A stretch of DNA of 64,000 nt, from positions 62,001-126,000 of the forward strand of contig NZ_RBXL01000001.1 of assembly GCF_003634315.1 (NCBI RefSeq), in the 5' to 3' direction. Origin of the DNA: Thiocapsa rosea (lineage in GTDB: Bacteria > Pseudomonadota > Gammaproteobacteria > Chromatiales > Chromatiaceae). The translations under genes were made by a program, and so were the position numbers. The stretch's first letter is position 1; the number at the start of each line of letters is the position of its first letter. Below, one piece after another: positions 44,003-52,088 of this stretch. The notes beneath the pieces are model-generated. The model searched no databases. It was not told the DNA's origin and worked only from the letters and a program-made list of their open reading frames with translations.

Positions 44003-45190
44003 TTACGACAGCCCGATCGCGTCGAAGACGATGGTGAGGCCCGCCGAGGCGATCACGATGAAGACGATCGAAGTGACCACGGCCGAGGTCGTCGCCTCGC
44101 CGACCGCGGCAGCGCTGCGTCCGCTCTGCATCCCGCGCAGGCACCCCGACACCGCGACGATCGCCCCGAAGACGGTCGCGCTGATCAAGCCTTGCGTGAT
44201 GTGGTTCCAGCCGATCGCCGCAACCGTCTGAGTGAAGTACTCGGTCGGGCTGAGACCACCCACCACAGTGCCGGCGAAGGCACCGCCCAGAAGCCCCATG
44301 AGGTTTGCATAGATCGCCAAGAGGGGCGTCATGGCCACCAAGGCAATCAGTCGCGGCAAGACCAAGAACTCGACCGGCGAGATCCCCATGGTGCGCAGGG
44401 CATCGATCTCTTCGTTCACCTGCATGCTCCCGAGTTGGGCCGCAAAGGCCGCCCCGGTCCGCCCGGCGAGCACGATCGCCGTGATGAGCGCGCCCATCTG
44501 GATGACGATGGCCAGCCCGACCAGGTCGGCCACGAAGATCCGTGCACCGAATTGGGCCAACTGCTGGTCACCGATATAGCCCAGGATGAGTCCGACCAGA
44601 AAGCTGACGAGACTGATGATCGGCAGGGCATCGGCACCGACCTCCTCGACCAGCAGCCACAGCTCGGAGCGCCGGAAACGCGCGCGCCCCGACAGCATCG
44701 AGCGCAGTGCCAGTGCGACCTCGCCGATGAAGGCGAGGATCTCGCCGGTGGAGCGGGCCAGATCAATAAAGTCCTGACCGAAACGCATCAGAAAGGGATC
44801 GGCATGCTCGTCGCGACCCTCGGCGCGACGCTCCGGCACGGTCGATGCCAAACGCAACAGGGCCTGAATCCCGCCGGGCAGTCCATCCTCCTGCACCTCG
44901 ATGCCGCGTTCCCGGCATCGCCATGCCAGGGACGCCAGATAGCTCACAAGGCCGGAGTCCCAAGCGACCAGATCGGAGGTCTCGAAGGCGATAGCCGTGG
45001 GTACCGGCTCGGCGAACAGCTCGGCATCGATCCGATCCAGGTCCGGCAGAGCCGCGTCGAGCTGCCAAGCGCCGCCGATCGCCACACACACACGGCCGGC
45101 CTGGTCGCGCGCAAGCGCGATCCGCGCGGCGGGCTGCGGCTTGACGGGATTGGAGACGACGTCGGTCATGGCACCGACAAGGATGCGCAT
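44003..45190 (-). CDS. mlaE: MlaE-like permease with N-terminal STAS-like domain
   Basis: A 395-residue protein, longer than the usual 260. The first about 120 residues resemble a STAS (MlaB-like) domain (VCVAIGGAWQLDA, AWDSGLVSYLASLAWRCRERGI). The rest is the MlaE permease with five or so hydrophobic segments and the conserved EIDALRTMGISPVEFLVLPR loop near residues 258-277, which contacts the ATPase. Fusion of MlaB and MlaE functions explains the absence of a separate mlaB. ATG 45190 or the in-frame ATG at 45169 could be the start. Confidence 0.85.
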   Translation of the reverse strand: MRILVGAMTDVVSNPVKPQPAARIALARDQAGRVCVAIGGAWQLDAALPDLDRIDAELFAEPVPTAIAFETSDLVAWDSGLVSYLASLAWRCRERGIEVQEDGLPGGIQALLRLASTVPERRAEGRDEHADPFLMRFGQDFIDLARSTGEILAFIGEVALALRSMLSGRARFRRSELWLLVEEVGADALPIISLVSFLVGLILGYIGDQQLAQFGARIFVADLVGLAIVIQMGALITAIVLAGRTGAAFAAQLGSMQVNEEIDALRTMGISPVEFLVLPRLIALVAMTPLLAIYANLMGLLGGAFAGTVVGGLSPTEYFTQTVAAIGWNHITQGLISATVFGAIVAVSGCLRGMQSGRSAAAVGEATTSAVVTSIVFIVIASAGLTIVFDAIGLS

Positions 45191-45260
45191 GCAGGGCCAT
45201 GCAGCGCAAGCGCCGGAACGCGGGGTTCAGGCCGGATTTGATCGCGGTGGGCGACTGAAG

Positions 45261-45326
45261 TCGCCCCTACGTCGCCCCTACGTCGCCCCTACGTCGCCCC
45301 TACGTCGCCCCTACATCGCCCCTACA
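45261..45326. repeat. Tandem repeat, 11-bp unit, six copies
   Basis: TCGCCCCTACG repeated six times (last two end in ACA/CA), preceded by the palindrome GGGCGACTGAAGTCGCCC (45249-45266). The last unit contains the TAG stop codon of cbiM (complement of 45322-45324). The array fills the gap between cbiM and mlaE. Confidence 0.9.
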
Positions 45327-45975
45327 CGGTCGTACGCTCGACCGTCAAAAGGCGATCGCTTGCAACGACCGGGAGCAGCTCGGGACGCACGGTCAAGAGA
45401 AGACGCAAGGTCGCAGCGGTCATCGCACCTTCCACGAGCATGACCGGGATCTGAACGATCAGGATCAATTTGGCCGCCACCAGGAATTCGCTTCCGCTCA
45501 GCGCAAGGACGCCGGCCACCGACACGGCGGACACGCCGAACGACAAGGCACCGACGAGGAAACCAATGACGAGCACCGTCGCCGAGCGAGGAGAGACGTC
45601 CGAGCGCACCAAGAACCGATGCGCGAGCAAGCCGATCACGACCGCCGGAAGGGCTAGATTGAGTGTATTGACCCCGATCACGGTCAGACCGCCGAACCCG
45701 AAAAAGACCGCCTGCAGCAGCAACCCGACCAGGATCGCCGGAAAGGCGGCCCAGCCGAGCAGCAAGCCCATCAGTCCGGTCAGCATCAGATGGGCGCTCG
45801 ACGGACCGACCGGTACATGGATGAGAGATGCGATGAAAAAGACGGCCGTCAGAAGCCCGGCACGCGGGATGGACTCGGTATCGAGCGCGCTCAACCCCCG
45901 AGCGACGCCGGCAACCGCAAGCATGGATGCGCCGATCAAGACCGGCGCACCGAGAACACCGTCGACGATGTGCAT
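45322..45975 (-). CDS. CbiM/NikM-like cobalt or nickel transporter component
   Basis: A 217-residue membrane protein of ECF-type metal importers. I start at the ATG at 45975 because the family begins Met-His (MHIVDGVLG), where the N-terminal amine and His2 bind the metal; a frame to 46005 would add ten residues. A second histidine block (HVPVGPSSAHLM) completes the metal site, followed by several hydrophobic helices. Nickel is more likely than cobalt because nikR is nearby and the hydrogenase needs it (inference). No CbiQ/CbiO partners are adjacent, which is odd for an ECF transporter. The stop lies in an 11-bp tandem repeat. Confidence 0.75.
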   Translation of the reverse strand: MHIVDGVLGAPVLIGASMLAVAGVARGLSALDTESIPRAGLLTAVFFIASLIHVPVGPSSAHLMLTGLMGLLLGWAAFPAILVGLLLQAVFFGFGGLTVIGVNTLNLALPAVVIGLLAHRFLVRSDVSPRSATVLVIGFLVGALSFGVSAVSVAGVLALSGSEFLVAAKLILIVQIPVMLVEGAMTAATLRLLLTVRPELLPVVASDRLLTVERTTV

Positions 45976-46010
45976 GACTGTTGTCGCTGTTTGAATCATG
46001 GCCAAGGCGC

Positions 46011-46037
46011 GTAGTACCTTGGCGCAAGTGGTAATAC
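46011..46037 (-). promoter_or_regulatory. Candidate NikR operator
   Basis: GTAGTAC-N13-GTAATAC is an imperfect inverted repeat (one mismatch between arms) lying 36 bases upstream of the cbiM start. Its 7-13/14-7 layout resembles GTGTTAC-N13/14-GTAACAC motifs proposed for some NikR regulators (established knowledge, approximate). NikR is encoded 1 kb away. Confidence 0.45.
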
Positions 46038-46144
46038 CCGCGAAGGTAGCACTCGGCCTTGCATGCGTCTACCGGGGGCGACGGCGAGTCCCTCGGCGGG
46101 ACTCACCATTGGAGTCTCGGTGTCCGACCGGATATCTTTGGTGT

Positions 46145-46335
46145 TAAACCGCGCCCGGTGCGATATGCGTCATGTGTTGGAATGGCTTGGCCGCGCCAGC
46201 CCCGACGACTGTCGGAGCTGGCGCGGTTTAAAGTCTTAAAAAATATTAAACTCTAAACCGCGTCTCACCGGGGTCGAGGACATCTCCGAAGCCATACGAA
46301 ATGAAAACGACGCATCTCGCTCCGGACGCGGTTTA
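46145..46335 (+). repeat. Family 1 paired repeat (A then B)
   Basis: A unit 46145-46231 closely matches 2909-2996 (including the CCCCGACGACTGTCGGAG region), AT-rich linker, and B unit 46254-46335 matching 3018-3101. It lies between the divergent cbiM and DUF2076 genes and borders no stop codon. Confidence 0.85.
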
Positions 46336-46373
46336 GGAGCAAGTCGACCTGATTCATCCATCGGAGGCGAGCC

Positions 46374-46979
46374 ATGGGCCAGAACGAGCACAGCCAAGAC
46401 GAGCAGAGACTCAACGAGCAGCGGATCATCGACGACCTGTTCGGCAAGCTGAGGCAGGCCGAGCATCAGACCGGAGCGCGCGATCCGGCCGCAGAGCAGC
46501 AAATCGCCGCGGCGGTCGAGCATCAGCCGGCGGCGCCCTATTACATGGCCCAAGCGATCCTGGTCCAGGAACGTGCCCTCGAGACGCTTGGTCAACGGGT
46601 ACAGGAGCTCGAGCAGGAGCTGGCGAGCCGACCGGCCGGGGGCGGCTTCCTCGACAGCCTGTTCGGAGCCCCGAATCCGCGTGCGGGTGCCCCGGGGATT
46701 CCGGCCGGCCGATCCTTGGGGCGTGCGTTTCAGACGAGCGGCATGCAGCCCGGCCAAGCCAACCGTGCGGGCGGCGGTTTCCTGGGATCGGCTCTCCAGA
46801 CCGCGGTTGCGGTCGCCGGAGGCGTCATGATGGCCAACCTACTGACCGGCCTCTTCACCGCCGAGGAGGCGCAGGCAGCTGAGGGGGCTGTCGAGGACCC
46901 AGGGCTGGATTCGGAATACGACCAACAGATGCTGGACGACGGCGATATGGGCGACTTCGACGGCTTCGATGACTTCTGA
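46374..46979 (+). CDS. DUF2076 family protein
   Basis: A 201-residue protein. The N-terminal [20 protein letters not shown] region, the [20 protein letters not shown] helix (residues about 55-75) and a [21 protein letters not shown] hydrophobic segment near 140-160 followed by LLTGLF are hallmarks of DUF2076. An acidic tail ([21 protein letters not shown]) ends it. The function is unknown, and some members are predicted periplasmic or membrane associated. It is 11 bases upstream of nikR, so the two are cotranscribed. Confidence 0.75.
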   Translation: MGQNEHSQDEQRLNEQRIIDDLFGKLRQAEHQTGARDPAAEQQIAAAVEHQPAAPYYMAQAILVQERALETLGQRVQELEQELASRPAGGGFLDSLFGAPNPRAGAPGIPAGRSLGRAFQTSGMQPGQANRAGGGFLGSALQTAVAVAGGVMMANLLTGLFTAEEAQAAEGAVEDPGLDSEYDQQMLDDGDMGDFDGFDDF

Positions 46980-46989
46980 GAGGCCCGAC

Positions 46990-47427
46990 ATGTCTACTGT
47001 CGAGGAAACCGATCGCGAGGAGACCATCCGCTTCAGTGTCTCCCTGCCCCGCGCCCTGCTGGACGAGCTTGATCGACGCGTCGTCAAGAAGGGTTACGCC
47101 TCGCGCTCCGAGCTGGTGCGCGACCTGATCCGGGAGCGGATCGTGGAAGAGACCTGGGAGCGCGGCGACGTGGAGGTCGCGGGCGTGCTCACCATCGTCT
47201 ACGACCATCATCAACGCGAGCTCACCCAGCACATTCTGGACATCCAGCATCGCCAGTACATCCACGTGGTCGCGACAACCCATGTCCACATGGACCATCA
47301 CAACTGTCTGGAGACCATCATCATCCGCGGCATGCCAGCCGAGATCGAGCGGATGAGTCTGGAGATCGGGGGGTTGCGGGGGGTGCGGTTCTCGGAGTTG
47401 ACGCGGGCCTCGCGCATCCAGAACTGA
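46990..47427 (+). CDS. nikR: Nickel-responsive regulator NikR
   Basis: A 145-residue ribbon-helix-helix repressor. [22 protein letters not shown] (within residues 13-34) is the DNA-binding domain. [17 protein letters not shown] (residues about 96-112) contains the His and Cys nickel ligands of the ACT-like domain, and the upstream H78-type histidine lies in the YDHHQRELT segment. GAGAGG precedes the ATG at 46990, an alternative being 46969. It likely represses nickel uptake when nickel is plentiful. The TGA stop falls in TGAACCGCG, a degenerate family 1 terminus. Confidence 0.9.
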   Translation: MSTVEETDREETIRFSVSLPRALLDELDRRVVKKGYASRSELVRDLIRERIVEETWERGDVEVAGVLTIVYDHHQRELTQHILDIQHRQYIHVVATTHVHMDHHNCLETIIIRGMPAEIERMSLEIGGLRGVRFSELTRASRIQN

Positions 47428-47631
47428 ACCGCGCTAAACCGCGTCCGGTGTTATCGGAGATCGCCGAGTCGATAGAGATGCTGAAATAACCTTGATGCGC
47501 TTGAGCCGACGCGGTTTAGGATAAGAAAAGCAATATCTTATAATTCTTGAACCGCGTCGACTCCGGCGTCTTTTAGTCGGAACAAGAGCGACCCTATCCG
47601 AGATGTCCAAAGGTCATGACGGACGCGGTTC
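47425..47631 (+). repeat. Family 1 paired repeat, divergent
   Basis: TGAACCGCG (47425-47433) is followed at once by TAAACCGCG (47435), so a nested or double terminus is present. The first unit ends GACGCGGTTTA at 47518. The second begins TGAACCGCG (47548) and ends GGACGCGGTTCA at 47631. The right end lies inside the coding end of the transglutaminase gene. Confidence 0.7.
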
Positions 47632-48516
47632 AATCGGCGTGACGGCTAGGGTTTCTTCGAGCTCCGGCACCGATCCGTCGCTGCGGCAGGTCTGCCGCAG
47701 CGGTTGCACGTCGCCTGCATCGCGCCCGACGGCTACCCGCATGTAGGTCGCGTCGGCGAGCAGGCCCATCGACGGGTCGACGCCCCGCCAGCCGCCACCC
47801 GGGATCAGCACCTCGGCCCAGTGATGGAGCCTCTGCTCGCGGGGTTCCGTGCCCGGCGGATCTTCGTCGTCCGGGTCGAAATAGCTTGCGTCCAGATACC
47901 CGGAGACGAATCGCGCCGGGATGGACCACTGTCGCATCAGGGCAATCAAGAGGTGCGCCAGATCGGCGGCGCAGCCGCGCCCGGCATCGAACAGCGCCGG
48001 CAGTGCCCTCACCGGCCGCTCGACCTCCGGGTCGAACGGCGTCACCGACTGAATCCATGCGCTCGCCTCCTGCACCTGGTCCAGGAGTGGTCGATCATCA
48101 CGCAGGATCGGCACCCGGTGTCCGCAGATCTGATCGGGCAGCGCGGGGGTCAGTGGCCCTTGATGCAGGACGAAGTCCCACAGGCGCGGCGCCTGATGGA
48201 GGGCGTCGTCGATCCAGGCGCGTTCGCGTGCCTGCGCAATCACCGGGAAATCGAAAGGATTGCTGCGCAGGGTCTCCACCTCCGCCCGCATGGTGAAGGC
48301 AAGCTCCCGGTGCGCCCCCATCACCGCGAAATGATGCGAGAGGTTGCCAAACCCGTCCCGGCAGGCGGCAACGCCGGCGTCGGGTGCCACCGAGAGCTGG
48401 ATCTGCAGGAGCGACTGACTCTCGTCGTCCCATGGCGCCAGTCGGATCTGGACGTGGTGCTCGCGTGCAGGGGCCGCGAAGTGGATCCGACAAACCCGCT
48501 CGATCTGATATCTCAC
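47614..48516 (-). CDS. Transglutaminase-like domain protein
   Basis: A 300-residue protein. An N-terminal beta-rich domain precedes a transglutaminase/papain-like core with the Cys motif in GRGCAADLAHLLIALMR (residues about 173-189), His in LHHWAEVLIPGGGW and Asp in GVDPSMGL. It belongs with the alpha-E and ATP-grasp genes in one operon that recurs in many bacteria and is thought to form or modify peptides (family knowledge). The start is GTG, overlapping alpha-E (GTGA). The last residues (EPRPS) are encoded by a family 1 repeat. Confidence 0.85.
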   Translation of the reverse strand: MRYQIERVCRIHFAAPAREHHVQIRLAPWDDESQSLLQIQLSVAPDAGVAACRDGFGNLSHHFAVMGAHRELAFTMRAEVETLRSNPFDFPVIAQARERAWIDDALHQAPRLWDFVLHQGPLTPALPDQICGHRVPILRDDRPLLDQVQEASAWIQSVTPFDPEVERPVRALPALFDAGRGCAADLAHLLIALMRQWSIPARFVSGYLDASYFDPDDEDPPGTEPREQRLHHWAEVLIPGGGWRGVDPSMGLLADATYMRVAVGRDAGDVQPLRQTCRSDGSVPELEETLAVTPIEPRPS

Positions 48517-49478
48517 TGAGCATCATCCCCGAGGTGCGCCTCGAAATAGTCACTCTGCAACGCCGCGCCGAGATCGGCCAAGAGCCCCAGGAAGTCATCG
48601 AGATACTCGTGCAGACCGAGATCGAGAATCCCTTGAGGGGTTGCGCCGTCGAGATGACGACGCAGCGCCGCGAGACGCTCGGGTACCGCTCCGTCCGGTA
48701 GGTTCCCGATGCGCTCGAGCGCGCGTTCCATACCGTCCACACAGTAGGCGAGCGAACGTGGGAAATCCGTGTCGAGCACCACGAATTCAACCACGTCGAT
48801 CGGGCGGATGCCGCCCTGATATTTTCTGCGATACGCCTCGAAACCGGAGAGCGACTTGAGCAGCGCGCCCCACTGGTAGTAGTCCAACGGCGAGCCGACG
48901 AGCTTCAGATCCGGCAGCAGCAGGTGGTAACGCGTATCCAGGATACGCGCGGTCATGTCCGCGCGCTCCTGGAGGCTGCCGAGCGCCATGAAGCCATAGG
49001 CTTGGCCGCGCATCATGGTGCTCTGGGTCAGACCGAAGAAGGCCGCGACCTGGCGATGGATGAAGGCGTAGAACTCGGCCGCACGCCAAGGCTGCAGCGT
49101 CGTCTTCAGATGCTTGTCGGCGGAGAGCCACAGCTCGTTGAGCGCCTCCCACATCTCGCTCGAGATGCGATCGCGCACCACCCGCGCGTTCTCGCGCGCG
49201 AGCTTCAGACTGAGCAGGAGCGAACCCGGATTGTTGCGGTCCTGGGTAAGCAGATGGATGACGCGCTGCACCGTCACGCGCCCGTCAGGATGCAGCTCCT
49301 CGTAGAGTTCGTCGGCACCCATGATGGTGAGCAAGGGACGCCATTGCATCTCCTCGGTCGCACCCTCGTCGGCCTCGAGCATGTAAACGACATTGATGTC
49401 CAGCACGCGCGCGGTGTTGTCCGCGCGCTCCAGGTGCCGGGTCATCCAGTACAGCGACTCCGCAATACGACTCAACAT
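48513..49478 (-). CDS. Alpha-E domain protein
   Basis: A 321-residue, largely helical protein. The N-terminal MLSRIAESLYWMTRHLERAD and later QERADMTARILDTRYH are the repeated Glu-Arg-Ala-Asp motifs that define the alpha-E family. The family is always found near ATP-grasp or transglutaminase genes; no enzymatic role is proven. It overlaps the ATP-grasp stop by TAATG and the transglutaminase start by GTGA. Confidence 0.88.
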   Translation of the reverse strand: MLSRIAESLYWMTRHLERADNTARVLDINVVYMLEADEGATEEMQWRPLLTIMGADELYEELHPDGRVTVQRVIHLLTQDRNNPGSLLLSLKLARENARVVRDRISSEMWEALNELWLSADKHLKTTLQPWRAAEFYAFIHRQVAAFFGLTQSTMMRGQAYGFMALGSLQERADMTARILDTRYHLLLPDLKLVGSPLDYYQWGALLKSLSGFEAYRRKYQGGIRPIDVVEFVVLDTDFPRSLAYCVDGMERALERIGNLPDGAVPERLAALRRHLDGATPQGILDLGLHEYLDDFLGLLADLGAALQSDYFEAHLGDDAQ

Positions 49479-50950
49479 TAGTCGGCCAGCACCCAGGTGT
49501 CTTTACTGCCCCCGCCCTGCGAGGAGTTTACGACCAAGGATCCCTTAGTCATGGCGACCCGGGTCAAGCCCCCCGGGACCACCTCGATATCGCTGCCGTA
49601 GATGCTGAAGGGACGCAGATCCAGATGACGCGACTCCAGCTCGCCGTCGAGATAGCAGATATGGCGCGAGAGCTGGATCACCGGCTGGGCGATGTAGTTG
49701 CGCGGGTTCTCCTCGATCTTGCGGGCAAACTCCGCGCGCTGCGCCGTCGTGGACGAGGGTCCCATCAGCATCCCGTAGCCGCCGGATTCGGCGACCGCCT
49801 TGATGACCATCTTCTCCATATTGTCGAGCACATACATCCGGTCCTGGTGATCGGTCATCTGATAGGTCGGCACGCTCGGCAGGATGGGTGACTCGCCGAG
49901 GTAGTAGCGGATGATGTCCGGGACATAGGCATAGACTGCCTTGTCGTCGGCGATGCCCGCCCCCGGTGCATTGGCCAAGGCGACGTTGCCGGCCCGCCAG
50001 GCGTTGATGATCCCGGCCACGCCCAGCTCGGAGTCCGAGCGGAACACCAGCGGGTCGAGGAAGTCGTCGTCGACCCGCCGATACACGACATCGACCTGAC
50101 GCAGGCCCTGCGTGGTCTTGAGATAGACCTTGTCGTTCTTGCAGACCAGATCGCGCCCCTCGGCCAGCTCCACACCCATCTCCTTGGCGAGAAAGGTGTG
50201 CTCGAAATAGGCCGAGTTGAAGATCCCGGGCGTGAGGACCACGATGGTCGCGTCCTCCGCACCGCGCGGCGAGAGATGACGCAGGGCCTGCAGCAACAGC
50301 GCCGGATAGTGCTCGACGCGGCGGACCCGATAGCGCGCGAAGAACTCGGGCAGGATGCGCCGCTCCACGATCCGGTTCTCGATCATGTAGGACACACCGG
50401 ACGGGGTGCGCAGGTTGTCCTCGAGCACCAGATAGCGACCGTCCTCGTCGCGGATCAGATCGACCCCGCTGATGTGGGTGTAGATGTCGTGCGGCGGGGT
50501 GATGTCCATGATCTCGCGCCGAAAGTCCTTGCCACGGTAGATCAGCTCGGGCGGCACGACGCCGTCCTTGAGGATCCGCTGACCGTGATAGAGATCCTTC
50601 AGGAAGAGATTCAAGGCGCGGATACGCTGTTTGAGTCCGGCCTCGATCTGCGCCCACTCGATGGCGGTGATGATGCGCGGGAGGATGTCGAAGGGCCAGA
50701 CGCGCTCGATCCCCTCCTCGTCGTTGGAGTAAACGGTGAAGGTCACCCCTTCGGTGTGCAGCGTCAGATGGGCATCGCGTGCCTTGGCCCCGAGGATCTG
50801 CTGGCCGGTGGTCTGGATGTGCTCCCACATCGGCAGGTAGTGTTCGCGCGGACGAAAGTCGTCCTGATAGAACTCGTGGTAGGCCATCGATTGTCCCGCG
50901 CGTTGCATCTGGATCTGGCCGGCACCGCCGGATTGGAATTGTCTAAGCAT
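49478..50950 (-). CDS. Circularly permuted ATP-grasp protein (type 2)
   Basis: A 490-residue cytosolic enzyme. Nucleotide- and metal-binding blocks are visible: YLVLEDNLRTPSGVSYMIEN, VVLTPGIFNSAYFEH, GRDLVCKNDKVYLKT, VIKAVAESGGYGMLMG and IAQPVIQLSRH. The family is predicted to form peptide-like amide bonds with ATP, with alpha-E and transglutaminase partners. I use the ATG at 50950 with GGGG nine bases upstream; ATG 50977 would add nine residues and has no ribosome binding site. It is the first gene of the three. Confidence 0.88.
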   Translation of the reverse strand: MLRQFQSGGAGQIQMQRAGQSMAYHEFYQDDFRPREHYLPMWEHIQTTGQQILGAKARDAHLTLHTEGVTFTVYSNDEEGIERVWPFDILPRIITAIEWAQIEAGLKQRIRALNLFLKDLYHGQRILKDGVVPPELIYRGKDFRREIMDITPPHDIYTHISGVDLIRDEDGRYLVLEDNLRTPSGVSYMIENRIVERRILPEFFARYRVRRVEHYPALLLQALRHLSPRGAEDATIVVLTPGIFNSAYFEHTFLAKEMGVELAEGRDLVCKNDKVYLKTTQGLRQVDVVYRRVDDDFLDPLVFRSDSELGVAGIINAWRAGNVALANAPGAGIADDKAVYAYVPDIIRYYLGESPILPSVPTYQMTDHQDRMYVLDNMEKMVIKAVAESGGYGMLMGPSSTTAQRAEFARKIEENPRNYIAQPVIQLSRHICYLDGELESRHLDLRPFSIYGSDIEVVPGGLTRVAMTKGSLVVNSSQGGGSKDTWVLAD

Positions 50951-51165
50951 CTCCGTGAACCCCACAACATGGCCCATAACGGACGAAACCAGTCAAGAAA
51001 CGCGCCAACAGTGCATTCGTCACGATCCGACGCCAACCCCTTTATTCATATGGGACTTCTCCGTTGGAGCGCTGGCGTCGCAACAGAGCCCCGCACCATC
51101 CGGGTGCGCCCATACAGGAAAGAACCACAAAATCGGACCACCACGCACGAAGATCGAGCAAGGCC

Positions 51166-51810
51166 CTACCCGAACCGCTGACGGAGTGCTTTCAGACTCC
51201 GCGCCCGCGTCAACAACACCACTTCGTCCCCGACATGGAGACGCATCTGGGGATCGGCGAACTTGAGCTCCTCGCCGTTGCGATAGATGCAGATGGCGCG
51301 CGCGACATCCGGGATGGACAGCTTCTCCAGCGCCGTCGCCGACGCCTCGTCGACCTTGAAGGAAAAGATCCGGGTGTCGCCGCGCAGGATGTCGGAGATG
51401 GCGATGATGTCCTGACCCTCGGCCATGTCGGCGAGATAACGGCCGACGGTGTGCATCGGCACCAGCGAGTCGGCGAGACCCAGCTCGGAGCAGATATGCT
51501 CCAGGTCCGGATCCTCGATCTTGGTCACGACCCGTCGGTAGCCGAGGGAGCGCGCCACCAAGCTGGCGATGATGTTGGACTGATCGTCGTGGGTCAGGCA
51601 GAAGAGCAGATCGGTATTCTCGGGATCGGCCTCGCGCAGGATCGCCGGCCGAGTCCCGTCGCCGTGAATGAAACCCACGTCGAGCTCGTCACGAAGCCGC
51701 TCGATCGTCTCCGGATCGCGCTCGACGATAACGACCTCGTGACCGCGCTCCACGAGCATCCGGCCGGTGAGCACCGCGAGGGTTCCGCTGCCGATGAAGA
51801 CGAATCGCAT
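51166..51810 (-). CDS. TrkA-type potassium regulator, single RCK unit
   Basis: A 214-residue cytosolic protein with one RCK_N domain (FIGSGTLAVLTGRMLVERG, then VVIVERDPETI, HGDGTRP) and one RCK_C domain (residues about 140-214, with LHVGDEVVLL). The E. coli TrkA has two of each (458 residues), so this half-size form must work as a dimer or ring, as KtrA does. It binds nucleotides and gates the TrkH channel. The trkH gene is on the same strand 279 bases away, separated by repeats. Confidence 0.87.
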   Translation of the reverse strand: MRFVFIGSGTLAVLTGRMLVERGHEVVIVERDPETIERLRDELDVGFIHGDGTRPAILREADPENTDLLFCLTHDDQSNIIASLVARSLGYRRVVTKIEDPDLEHICSELGLADSLVPMHTVGRYLADMAEGQDIIAISDILRGDTRIFSFKVDEASATALEKLSIPDVARAICIYRNGEELKFADPQMRLHVGDEVVLLTRARSLKALRQRFG

Positions 51811-51834
51811 GTCGAGTCTCTCATTGGGGGAAAG

Positions 51835-51964
51835 CTTCCAGCTTCCAGCTTCCAGCCTCCAGCCTCCAGCTTTCAGCTTTCAGCTTTCAGCTTTCAGCTT
51901 TCAGCTTCCAGCTTCCAGCCTCCAGCGCCCAGCCGTTAGCCGTTAGCCGTTAGCCTTTAGGCGT
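51835..51964. repeat. Heptanucleotide minisatellite between trkH and trkA-like
   Basis: CTTCCAG, CCTCCAG and CTTTCAG units in tandem (about 51836-51932), then CCGTTAG units (about 51933-51955). There are about 17-18 seven-base units in all. The array lies just upstream of the trkA-like start on the minus strand. It has no coding capacity and length variation is expected. Confidence 0.9.
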
Positions 51965-51966
51965 TA

Positions 51967-52040
51967 CTTTAGGTGATTTCCGGGAATCAGCATCCCGACT
52001 GCGCAGACGATTCGGCCGGAAGTGATGCCAACGGTCGTCG
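51967..52040 (+). repeat. Family 2 left-end fragment
   Basis: TTTAGGTGATTTCCGGGAAT matches the family 2 left terminus. The following bases (CAGCATCCCGACTGCGCAG) differ, so this is a truncated or recombined copy. The rest of the gap to trkH contains TCGTCGCGAAGCGGCGCTCC with its near complement GTCGTCGCTTCGCGACGA, a hairpin-like pair also present at about 17450 and 17705. Confidence 0.55.
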
Positions 52041-52088
52041 CGAAGCGGCGCTCCCCGGGAGGTGTCGTCGCTTCGCGACGAACGCCGA

